Below, piece by piece: positions 25,965 through 33,371 of a stretch of DNA of 64,000 nucleotides. The DNA is from an uncultured Desulfobacter sp. (GTDB lineage Bacteria; Desulfobacterota; Desulfobacteria; Desulfobacterales; Desulfobacteraceae), in the NCBI RefSeq assembly GCF_963677125.1, contig NZ_OY781882.1:1868501-1932500 (forward strand), given 5' to 3'. A program made the translations under genes and the position numbers. Each line of letters starts with the position of its first letter. The first letter of the stretch is position 1. Under the pieces are notes generated by a model. It worked only from the letters and a program-made list of their open reading frames with translations, did not search any database and had not been told where the DNA came from.

Positions 25965-26747
25965 ATGATGAAAAAATCACTGATCACCTCAGGATTCATG
26001 TTTCTTGCTTTTATGTTCACAGCTTTAAGTGTCCAGGCACACTATGGGATGGTTATTCCTTCAGACAACATGGTTATGCCCGATGACGACCGCACCGTTC
26101 ATATCACGGCCTCTTTTTCACATCCCTTCGAGGGCATCGGGATGGAACTTGTCAAACCCAAGGTATTTGCCGTGCGCGCCAACGGTGAGACACAGGATCT
26201 TTTAGGTGCCTTGAAACCGACAAAGGTTATGGATCAATCAGCCTGGCAAACCGGTTACAAAATTAAAAGACCCGGCGTTTATATGTTCTACATGGAACCC
26301 AACCCCTATTGGGAGCCTGCTGAAGACTGCTTTATCATTCATTACACCAAAACGGTTGTGACGGCTTTCGGTGATGACGAGGGATGGGACCAGGAAATCG
26401 GGCTGAAAACAGAAATCGTTCCGTTATCCAAGCCTTTTGCACAGTATGCCGGTAACGTATTCCAGGGTATCGTGAAGCTCGACGGCAAAGCCGTGCCTTA
26501 CGCAGAAGTTGAGGTGGAATATTACAACGAAGACAAAAAATCTGAAGCCCCCACGGATTATATGGTGACCCAGACCATCAAAGCTGATGGTAACGGCGTA
26601 TTTACCTATGCGGCCCCCAAGGCGTGTTGGTGGGGATTTGCAGCACTGAATGAAGCTGATTTTACCCTTAAAGCGGATGGGCAGGAGAAAGGTGTTGAGT
26701 TGGGCGCGGTAATCTGGGTAAAATTCGAAGACTGGAAAACAAAATAG
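25965..26747 (+). CDS. nikK: NikK-like periplasmic protein (DUF4198) of a nickel/cobalt importer
   Basis: An exported 260-residue protein: a signal peptide (about 1-25) ends in SVQA, so the mature protein would begin with His (HYGMVIPSDN). The rest is a DUF4198-type beta-rich fold. In NikKMLQO-type ECF importers such a protein accompanies the NikM core. It is followed after an R2 hairpin by nikM. An N-terminal histidine could bind metal through its amine and ring. The ribosome-binding site AGGAGAG precedes two consecutive ATG codons; either may be used. The nik naming rests on gene order. Confidence 0.8.
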   Translation: MMKKSLITSGFMFLAFMFTALSVQAHYGMVIPSDNMVMPDDDRTVHITASFSHPFEGIGMELVKPKVFAVRANGETQDLLGALKPTKVMDQSAWQTGYKIKRPGVYMFYMEPNPYWEPAEDCFIIHYTKTVVTAFGDDEGWDQEIGLKTEIVPLSKPFAQYAGNVFQGIVKLDGKAVPYAEVEVEYYNEDKKSEAPTDYMVTQTIKADGNGVFTYAAPKACWWGFAALNEADFTLKADGQEKGVELGAVIWVKFEDWKTK

Positions 26748-26871
26748 TGTTTGGGCGAGAATTCACCCATCTGCGGCGTTGCAGAAAAATTTGCAATCCT
26801 CACAACCAGAAGGTTGCTCCGGTTGCAAATTTTTCTGCGCCTTGCATATTGGCAAATTCTCACCCAAACAC
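26747..26871 (+). repeat. R2 long-hairpin repeat, copy B
   Basis: The left arm GTGTTTGGG starts on the last base of the nikK stop codon and pairs with CCCAAACAC at the right end. GAGAATT pairs with AATTCTC, and the core shows CTGCGGCGTTGCAG, AATCCTC, GCTCCGGTTGC and CTGCGCCTTGC. The central arms TTGCAA/TTGCAA and AACC/GGTT close the hairpin. Confidence 0.9.
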
Positions 26872-26930
26872 CCAGCATGATCATGATTAATTGTTCATGA
26901 TTGTTGTTGGGTTGATTTAAAAAAATAAAA

Positions 26931-26969
26931 TTTCCGATCAGAGTATATTTTAATCGATTCGATCGGAAA
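26931..26969. promoter_or_regulatory. TTTCCGATC-21-GATCGGAAA inverted repeat before nikM
   Basis: The 9-bp arms match perfectly and the right arm ends only 16 bases before the nikM ATG. As RNA it would form a hairpin next to the ribosome-binding site; as DNA it could be an operator. It does not resemble the NikR box I know. Confidence 0.55.
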
Positions 26970-26985
26970 GCAACAAGAAGGTATT

Positions 26986-27645
26986 ATGCATATTTCTGAA
27001 GGTGTTCTTTCCGCACCGGTTTTAGGGGCCGGGCTGGTTATGGCTGCGGCCGGCACGGCTGTCGGCTTAAAAAAACTTAAAGAAGATAAAATCCCCCAGG
27101 CCGCTATTTTGTCGGCCGCTTTTTTTGTGGCGTCCCTGATTCATGTACCCATCGGGCCTTCCAGCGCCCATCTGATTCTTAACGGCATTCTTGGCCTGAT
27201 GCTTGGTTGGGTCGCATTTCCCTCTATTTTGATTGCGCTTTTGCTTCAGGGGGTGCTGTTCCAATTCGGCGGCATCACCACGCTGGGCGTCAATACGGTA
27301 ATCATGGCCACCCCTGCCGTACTCTGTTATTACCTGTTTGCAAGCTTAGTCCACAAACCGGGGGCCATATCCTATGCCGCCTGTTTTGCCTGTGGCTTTT
27401 TAAGTGTTTTTTTCAGCAGTCTGCTGGTAGGCGCCGCCCTGATGTTTACCCAGGAGAGCTTTTTAGAAGTGGCCTGGGCCGTTGTTATTACCCATCTTCC
27501 GGTCATGTTCATTGAGGGACTTGTGGCGATTTTCTGTGTGGGTTTCCTTAAAAAAGTGCAGCCCGAGCTTTTGCCCAAATGGTCTGAGGCACAGCAGCAA
27601 GCCGCAATGGAAAGCAGAACGACCATGGTTGAAAAACAGGTATAA
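26986..27645 (+). CDS. nikM: NikM/CbiM, substrate-binding membrane subunit of nickel/cobalt ECF transporter
   Basis: This 219-residue integral membrane protein with about 6-7 helices is the core S component of nickel/cobalt ECF importers. The N terminus MHISEG matches the conserved start in which the amino group and His2 bind the metal; a second histidine lies in GPSSAHLILNG. CbiM proteins are usually paired with CbiN, whereas here the neighbours are NikK- and NikL-like proteins, which favours nickel over cobalt. The ribosome-binding site AAGAAGG is next to the 9-bp inverted repeat. Confidence 0.92.
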   Translation: MHISEGVLSAPVLGAGLVMAAAGTAVGLKKLKEDKIPQAAILSAAFFVASLIHVPIGPSSAHLILNGILGLMLGWVAFPSILIALLLQGVLFQFGGITTLGVNTVIMATPAVLCYYLFASLVHKPGAISYAACFACGFLSVFFSSLLVGAALMFTQESFLEVAWAVVITHLPVMFIEGLVAIFCVGFLKKVQPELLPKWSEAQQQAAMESRTTMVEKQV

Positions 27646-27683
27646 GGAGCATAATCTTAAATACGGTTTAATGGTGACTGATC

Positions 27684-28313
27684 ATGATGTATCGAAAATA
27701 TATTTTAAAACTTTTCTGCCTGATGCTCTTTTTAATTTTTTCAACCGGCAATGCCCTAGCGCATAAAGTCACGGTATTTGCCTGGGTGGAAGGGGACACT
27801 GTGTTAGGGGAAAGCAAATTCAGTGGCGGGAAAAAAGTACAGAACTCAGAAATTATTGTCTGGGACTTGAACGGAAGAGAACTTTTGCGCACCCGGACCA
27901 ATGAAAAAGGAGAATTTTCTTTCCCGATTCCTGAAAAAACAGCCATGCGTATTGAACTTATTGCTGGTATGGGGCATAAGGCCGAATGGATCATTCCCCT
28001 GGAAGATTTGGAAGAAACGGTTACAGTCAAAAACACTAAGGAGGAAAAAGTCACCGCCGCTGAACCTGTGGCAAAGAGTAATTCCGGACAGACGACGGCA
28101 ACCATTGATCCGGTCCAGTTGGAAGCCATTGTGGAAAAGGCCGTAACCAAGGCGCTAAATCAAAAAATCACACCGTTGACCAAAATGGTGGCGGACTTGG
28201 AGCAGAAAGGCCCGTCCATGAATGAAATTCTTGGGGGTATCGGATACATATTCGGCCTGATGGGCGTGGCCATGTATTTTTCATCCCGCAGAAAAAAACA
28301 ATCCACCTCATGA
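27684..28313 (+). CDS. nikL: NikL-like exported, membrane-anchored component of the metal importer
   Basis: This 209-residue protein has a signal peptide (about 1-26, ending NALA), a small beta domain beginning HKVTVFAWVEGDTV and resembling carboxypeptidase-regulatory-like folds (about 27-115), a helical linker, and one C-terminal membrane helix (ILGGIGYIFGLMGVAMYF). This plan fits NikL of NikKMLQO systems. As in NikK, the predicted mature protein begins with His. Its stop overlaps the start of nikQ by 4 bases (ATGA). Confidence 0.82.
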   Translation: MMYRKYILKLFCLMLFLIFSTGNALAHKVTVFAWVEGDTVLGESKFSGGKKVQNSEIIVWDLNGRELLRTRTNEKGEFSFPIPEKTAMRIELIAGMGHKAEWIIPLEDLEETVTVKNTKEEKVTAAEPVAKSNSGQTTATIDPVQLEAIVEKAVTKALNQKITPLTKMVADLEQKGPSMNEILGGIGYIFGLMGVAMYFSSRRKKQSTS

Positions 28314-29062
28314 TTGAAGAGCTTTTTGCTTCTGGACATTCATTTATTCACAAAACCGATCCCAGGTGCAGGGTGGTCGCAGCCACCCTGCTGTGCTTTG
28401 TCATTGCCCTTGGCCAAAAACCGCCCATGCTCTGGACAGGGCTGGGACTTGCCGTAATTCTGGTACTATGGGCCCGGTTAAACCTTATTTTGGTGTTCAG
28501 GCGTCTGCTTGTAGTCTGGGGATTTCTATTGTTTTTATGGGCCATTCTACCCTTTACCTATGAGGGGGAAGTGGTCCGGCAAATCGGAAAGCTCGGCATC
28601 ACCCGGCAGGGCATTGACCTGTGTACTATAATCTCGATTAAATCCAATGCCATCCTGCTGGTATTCATTGCCCTGATCACTACCATGGATTTCAGTACGC
28701 TGGGATATGCCCTAAATTTTTTCAGAATCCCTAAAAAGCTTGTGCACCTGCTGTTGCTCACCTACCGGTATATTTTTGTCATTGAACAGGAGTACCGGCG
28801 CCTTGTCCGGGCCGCAAAACTACGTAGTTTTCGTCCCGGGACCAATATACACACATACCAAACCTATGCCTATCTTTGCGGCATGCTGTTTGTCCGGGCA
28901 TCGGCCAGGGCCCAAAGGGTATACAATGCCATGAGATGCAGGGGATTTTCAGGCAGATTTATCTGTCTACATGAATTTGCCCTCTCCCCTACGGACGGAA
29001 TTTGGACATTTGCTGTCCTGACAGCTACAGCCGGTCTAATTTTTATGGAGATCACCCTATGA
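28310..29062 (+). CDS. nikQ: NikQ/CbiQ, transmembrane (T) subunit of ECF transporter
   Basis: The T component couples the ATPase to the substrate-binding subunit. It has 250 residues with several membrane helices and the cytoplasmic coupling helices around LVRAAKLRSFRPG and ARAQRVYNAMRCRGFSGR, which match the Ala-Arg-Gly motifs of the family. It overlaps both neighbours by 4 bases, so nikL-nikQ-nikO are translated as a coupled unit. Confidence 0.92.
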   Translation: MIEELFASGHSFIHKTDPRCRVVAATLLCFVIALGQKPPMLWTGLGLAVILVLWARLNLILVFRRLLVVWGFLLFLWAILPFTYEGEVVRQIGKLGITRQGIDLCTIISIKSNAILLVFIALITTMDFSTLGYALNFFRIPKKLVHLLLLTYRYIFVIEQEYRRLVRAAKLRSFRPGTNIHTYQTYAYLCGMLFVRASARAQRVYNAMRCRGFSGRFICLHEFALSPTDGIWTFAVLTATAGLIFMEITL

Positions 29063-29772
29063 CAACATCGCCCCCCATCCTGCGCCTTGACAACATCAGT
29101 TTCAACTACCTGGGCCGGGGCCGGATTTTAAACAATTTGAGCCTTGAAATCAACAAAGGGGACCGCATCGGGTTGGTGGGACCCAACGGTAGCGGGAAAA
29201 CTACTCTGTTTCATATTATCATGGGGTTGCTGCCGGCTGCTTCCGGTACCATTGAATTTTTTGGAACACCGGTCAAAACACAAAAGGATTTCAAAAAAAT
29301 TTATAAAAAAGTGGGACTGATGTTCCAGGATGCCGATGACCAGCTGTTCAGCCCCACGGTTTTGGAAGATGTGGCCTTTGGGCCACTTAATTTAGGCAAA
29401 TCAAAAGCCGAAGCCCGGAATATTGCACAATACACCCTTGAACGTCTGGGCATCGCCCATTTTGAAAACAGGGTTACTCACAAACTGTCCGGCGGAGAAA
29501 AGCGGCTTGTGGCCTTGGCCACGGTGCTTTCCATGGAGCCTGAACTGCTGCTGCTGGACGAACCCAGCACAGGGCTTGATGAAAACACAAAATCCACCCT
29601 GGTTGACGTATTGAACCGTCTTGAGCTTTCATATATCCTGATCTCCCATGAAAATGATTTTATGTCACAGGTTACCGATACCATGTTTATGATGGAAAAC
29701 GGTCAGTTGACCAAAGACGCCCATATTCACAGCTACATTCATACACATCCCAACCCCGGGCAGCGCCATTGA
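29059..29772 (+). CDS. nikO: NikO/CbiO, ATP-binding subunit of ECF transporter
   Basis: An ABC ATPase of 237 residues with Walker A GPNGSGKTT (near 40), Q-loop MFQDADDQLFSPTV typical of ECF ATPases, signature LSGGEKR, Walker B LLLLDEPSTGLDE and switch His in LISHEND. A single ATPase gene suggests a homodimer. I start at the ATG 29059, which overlaps the nikQ stop; the in-frame ATG at 29002 lies inside nikQ. The C terminus is His-rich (HIHSYIHTHP). Confidence 0.94.
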   Translation: MTTSPPILRLDNISFNYLGRGRILNNLSLEINKGDRIGLVGPNGSGKTTLFHIIMGLLPAASGTIEFFGTPVKTQKDFKKIYKKVGLMFQDADDQLFSPTVLEDVAFGPLNLGKSKAEARNIAQYTLERLGIAHFENRVTHKLSGGEKRLVALATVLSMEPELLLLDEPSTGLDENTKSTLVDVLNRLELSYILISHENDFMSQVTDTMFMMENGQLTKDAHIHSYIHTHPNPGQRH

Positions 29773-29813
29773 TTCGTTGTCTGTAACGATTACGAACATC
29801 AACGGGATTAACG

Positions 29814-30716
29814 ATGCACGAAATTAATTTTTTCCACCAACACGAACTTGACGACCATGATTTCGACGGATGCTGCAAGGACTGTCAACACACCCTTGCC
29901 ATCATCAAACCCCACATCACGGCATTTGCCGAAAAAATCAGGCAATACTCCCATGAGAGCCTGAAGGCCCTATCGGCCCGGGAACTATACCAGCTCTACC
30001 AAATTCTGGATGACCTGGCCCACATGGATGCAGGCCCCCATCTGTCCGGCCTGTTGCTGGAAGAAAAAGAGATCCGTGACGTGCTGCCAACGATTCGGTC
30101 TTATTACACCACCTTTTTCAGTATTCATGAGCGACATCTTGCCAAAGAACTTCTTGCAAGCCCGGATCCCTGGAAACAGATCAAAACCTTTCCGTTGTAT
30201 CCCAGATATGAAGCCCTGGTAAAAAATCAGATTGATGCCATGCATATCTCCAGCGAAAAACGTCTGGCATTTCTGGGATCCGGCCCGGTTCCCTTGAGCC
30301 TGATTCTTTTGAATCGATTTTTCGGCATTCCATCTGTGGGCATCGACAGCGATGCCGAATCCGTAGAAATTTCCAGACGGATCATTCACTGCCTGGGCCT
30401 TGAAAACAAGATAGAAATCGTCCAGGGAGACGATGCCACCTTAGGCCATCTGAACTGGGATGTCGTGCTGGTGGCCGCCCTTGCCGAGCCCAAGGCCCGA
30501 ATTTTTTCCCAGCTGTTTAATATCATGGGGGATCGAGGCCCATCCCCGGTGATATTTCGCACCTATACCGGCATGAAAGCCGTGCTGTATCAGCCGGTTC
30601 AGCCCGAAGACATCAAAGGATTTAAAATCGTCAAAGCTGTTCCTCCCACAGGACGAGTCAACAACACCACGGTGTTTATGATGCCGGCCGACGACAAATC
30701 TTTCAAGCAGAGATAA
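29814..30716 (+). CDS. Nicotianamine synthase-like protein 1, with His/Cys-rich leader
   Basis: Nicotianamine-synthase-family enzymes transfer aminobutyrate groups from S-adenosylmethionine to build metal chelators such as nicotianamine, staphylopine or pseudopaline. Visible family marks in this 300-residue protein: FPLYPRYEAL (126-135), FLGSGPVPLS (153-162), an acidic residue after the next strand (GIDSDAE), WDVVLVAALAE, and a terminal PTGRVNNTTVF. The first 26 residues hold H2, H8, H10, H15, C20, C21, C24 and H26, a likely metal site. It starts 41 bases after nikO and ends 2 bases before the second homologue. Product and acceptor amino acid are unknown. Confidence 0.85.
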   Translation: MHEINFFHQHELDDHDFDGCCKDCQHTLAIIKPHITAFAEKIRQYSHESLKALSARELYQLYQILDDLAHMDAGPHLSGLLLEEKEIRDVLPTIRSYYTTFFSIHERHLAKELLASPDPWKQIKTFPLYPRYEALVKNQIDAMHISSEKRLAFLGSGPVPLSLILLNRFFGIPSVGIDSDAESVEISRRIIHCLGLENKIEIVQGDDATLGHLNWDVVLVAALAEPKARIFSQLFNIMGDRGPSPVIFRTYTGMKAVLYQPVQPEDIKGFKIVKAVPPTGRVNNTTVFMMPADDKSFKQR

Positions 30717-30718
30717 CC

Positions 30719-31531
30719 ATGGCCAATATAAATCATATCAAGAAAGAGTTCATAGGAATCCATGCAGTCCTTGCCCATGTAACACCTGAAGGCCTGCTTG
30801 CAGGAAAGCATGAAGATGTCTATCATTGCTTTGGGCACCTGGACCGTTTGGCTGCCATGGACATTGATGACGGCCAGGCAGAAGCACTGCGCTGTGACCC
30901 TGAACTGACAAAAGTACTGGACCATATCTCCCGGTTAAAACGGGCCAATGGCCTGCGCATGGAAATCCATAATGCCAAAACCGTTATCAGTTCTTCCTCA
31001 CCCTGGGATACCGTCAAGCAGTTTGTTTATTACCCCAATTATATGGAACTTGCGCGCATGGAATACACCGGCGCAAACCTTGGTCCCGGGGACCGGGTGG
31101 TCTTTTTAGGCTCCGGCCCCATGCCCCTGACCCTGGTCTGCCTTTGTGTCCAGTACAAAATTTATGGCATCGGCATTGAACTGTTCCCGGAATATGCAGA
31201 ACTGTCAAGGCAGTTGATAAAGGCGCTGGATCTTGAAGAACAGATAAAAATCATTGAAGGCAGCCATTTTTCTCTCCCCTTGCCCGAATCCTGCCGGTTG
31301 ATCATGGTGGGTGCCGATGCCCTGCCCAAAAATGAAATTTTTGCCCATCTTTCAAAGCATCTTGAGCAGGGTACGGCCCTGTCCTACCGAATCTATGAAA
31401 AAGGCCTGCGCAGACTCCTGGATGTCCAGTCAAACTTCAAACTGCCCCAGGGAATCAAAGAAGAGACCCGGGTCAGGCCCCAACCTCCCGTTAATAATAC
31501 ATCAGTATTCACCATTATCGATCGCGTTTGA
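30719..31531 (+). CDS. Nicotianamine synthase-like protein 2
   Basis: A 270-residue paralogue of the preceding gene with the same core: FVYYPNYMELARME (102-115), FLGSGPMPLT (129-138), IGIELFPEYAELSRQL and PVNNTSVFTI at the end. It lacks the His/Cys leader but keeps an RMEIHNAK segment (80-87) like the Glu/His region of plant enzymes. The two proteins are clearly divergent, so they may carry out successive transfers or form a heterodimer. No opine dehydrogenase follows. The last codons form part of an R2 hairpin. Confidence 0.85.
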   Translation: MANINHIKKEFIGIHAVLAHVTPEGLLAGKHEDVYHCFGHLDRLAAMDIDDGQAEALRCDPELTKVLDHISRLKRANGLRMEIHNAKTVISSSSPWDTVKQFVYYPNYMELARMEYTGANLGPGDRVVFLGSGPMPLTLVCLCVQYKIYGIGIELFPEYAELSRQLIKALDLEEQIKIIEGSHFSLPLPESCRLIMVGADALPKNEIFAHLSKHLEQGTALSYRIYEKGLRRLLDVQSNFKLPQGIKEETRVRPQPPVNNTSVFTIIDRV

Positions 31532-31648
31532 ACGAAAAGTTACCCATCTGCGGCGTTGCAAAAAAATTTGTAATCCTCACGTACTATAGTATGCTCCGGT
31601 TACAAATTTTTCTGCGCCTTGCACCTGGGCAACTTTTCGCCCAAACGC
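31524..31648 (+). repeat. R2 long-hairpin repeat, copy C
   Basis: The left arm GCGTTTG includes the last two codons and stop of the preceding gene and pairs with CAAACGC at 31642-31648. CGAAAAGTT pairs with AACTTTTCG, and the core shows CTGCGGCGTTGC, AATCCTC, GCTCCGGTT and CTGCGCCTTGC. The rest of the gap to dctP holds a small dyad (ACCATA-6-TATGGT, 31705-31722) that may be an operator. Confidence 0.9.
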
Positions 31649-31787
31649 TGATGTTAGCCATCATGCCTTAATATTGTAAAAAAACAAAAATTATTGCATA
31701 AACAACCATATCAGACTATGGTGTCAGTTTTGCGAATATTGCAAAATTAATGGAGAAAAAATATTTTTATACCAACAGGGAGGGAGA

Positions 31788-32855
31788 ATGTTGAATAAAA
31801 TCATTCGTTTTTTTGCGGTTATATCATTGATAGGTTGTCTGGGTTTCGGATTAACCACCCAGGTTTTTGCTAAAAATGTTTTACTTAAAGTACCCTGTTC
31901 AGTGCCGTTCAGTGTGCCCATTCTGGGCCAGGACATTGTAGGCACCATTGCCGAAACCATCAACAATTCATCAAACGGCACACTGAAAGTCAAACTCTAC
32001 GCACCCGGAAAGCTGGTACCGTCTCTGGAAGTGCTTGATGCGGTCAGTTCCGGAAAAACCAATGCCGGATACACAGCCGCATTTTACTACGCAGGCAAGA
32101 ACCCGGCCAGTGTACTTTTCAGTTCCTTCCCCTTTGGACCGGACCCTGAAGAATATATTGCCTGGTATTACTACGGCAACGGCTTAAAGCTTTACCAGGA
32201 GATGTATGACCACTACGGATATAACGTCAAGGTGCTGCCGGCAGGTATCATCAGCGCCGAAACCTCGGGCTGGTTCACCAAGCCCATTGAAAAGGTTGAA
32301 GACCTTAAGGGCATTAAAATGCGTATTTCCGGTCTCGGCGGTAAGGTGTTAACCAAACTGGGCGTGTCCGTTACCATGCTGCCTGCGGGTGAAATCTTCC
32401 AGGCCCTGGAAAAAGGATTGATTGATGCCACAGAATTCTCCATGCCCGTGTGCGATGCGCCTTTGGGTTTTTATAAAGTGGCAAAATACAACTATTACCC
32501 GGGCTGGCACCAGCCCTCCACCGTCCAGGAACTGTTAATCAACAAAGACACCTGGAACGCCCTGGATAAATCCCAGCAGACCCTGATCGAAACCGCCTGC
32601 ATGGCCGCCACCCTGAAATCTTTGGCCTTGAGCAATGGAATGCAAGGCAAAATTATCAAGGAAAATGCAGAAAAACATGGGGTTAAAAACCTGTACTGGT
32701 CCGATGAGATGCTGGCGGCTTTTAAATCCGCCTGGAAAGAGGTTGTGCAAGAAGAGATTGCCAAAGACCCCATGTTCAAGAAAACCTGGGAAGACCTGGA
32801 GCAGTTCAGGGCCGAATATAAGAAATGGGCGGATGTGGGATTTTTGCCCCGGTAA
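31788..32855 (+). CDS. dctP: TRAP transporter substrate-binding protein (TakP-like)
   Basis: This 355-residue periplasmic solute-binding protein has a signal peptide (about 1-28, ending QVFA). It resembles the TakP branch, which binds 2-oxoacids and other carboxylates: FGPDPEEYIAWYYYGNG, the conserved-arginine segment IKMRISGLGGKVL and the YYPGWHQPS segment are all present. Ligand identity is not determined. It heads a dctPQM operon. The R2 element and a small dyad separate it from the nicotianamine-synthase-like genes, so joint regulation is uncertain. The ribosome-binding site is GGGAGGGAG. Confidence 0.93.
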   Translation: MLNKIIRFFAVISLIGCLGFGLTTQVFAKNVLLKVPCSVPFSVPILGQDIVGTIAETINNSSNGTLKVKLYAPGKLVPSLEVLDAVSSGKTNAGYTAAFYYAGKNPASVLFSSFPFGPDPEEYIAWYYYGNGLKLYQEMYDHYGYNVKVLPAGIISAETSGWFTKPIEKVEDLKGIKMRISGLGGKVLTKLGVSVTMLPAGEIFQALEKGLIDATEFSMPVCDAPLGFYKVAKYNYYPGWHQPSTVQELLINKDTWNALDKSQQTLIETACMAATLKSLALSNGMQGKIIKENAEKHGVKNLYWSDEMLAAFKSAWKEVVQEEIAKDPMFKKTWEDLEQFRAEYKKWADVGFLPR

Positions 32856-32861
32856 AATATT

Positions 32862-33371
32862 GTGAATGCCTTAGTTAATTTAATTGAAAAAAACATTATC
32901 CGCATCGGCAAGGCCGTATCCTGGCTCAATGTCCTGCTGATTCTGGTTATTTTGATCCAGGTAGTGATGCGCTATCTGTTCTCCTTCAGCTCCGTGGCCT
33001 TGGAAGAACTGCAGTGGCACCTGTATGCCGTGGGTATTATGATAGGTTTATCCTATGCGCTGACCGAAAATACCCACGTACGCCTCGACCTGCTCCATGG
33101 CAGATTTCGAAAAAAAACCAGGGCATGGATTGATATCATCGGCTTGACTGTGTTGGTTCTGCCTTGGTGTTATGTGATTCTCTACCACGGATTTGATTTT
33201 GTGGCTGCCTCGTGGCGGGTCAAGGAGGCATCCGCCTCTCCCACGGGGCTTAGCTGCTACTACATTATAAAGTCCGTGATCCCCATAAGTTTCGGCCTGC
33301 TGACCTTGGCCGCCCTGGCCCGTATTTTAAAACAAATCCTGATCATTGCCGGGAAAAAGGTGGCCCCATGA
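32862..33371 (+). CDS. dctQ: TRAP transporter small permease DctQ
   Basis: The small membrane subunit, 169 residues with four predicted helices and the family motif around QVVMRYLFSFSSVALEELQWHLY. It starts with GTG, 6 bases after the dctP stop, and overlaps dctM by 4 bases (ATGA). Confidence 0.92.
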   Translation: MNALVNLIEKNIIRIGKAVSWLNVLLILVILIQVVMRYLFSFSSVALEELQWHLYAVGIMIGLSYALTENTHVRLDLLHGRFRKKTRAWIDIIGLTVLVLPWCYVILYHGFDFVAASWRVKEASASPTGLSCYYIIKSVIPISFGLLTLAALARILKQILIIAGKKVAP

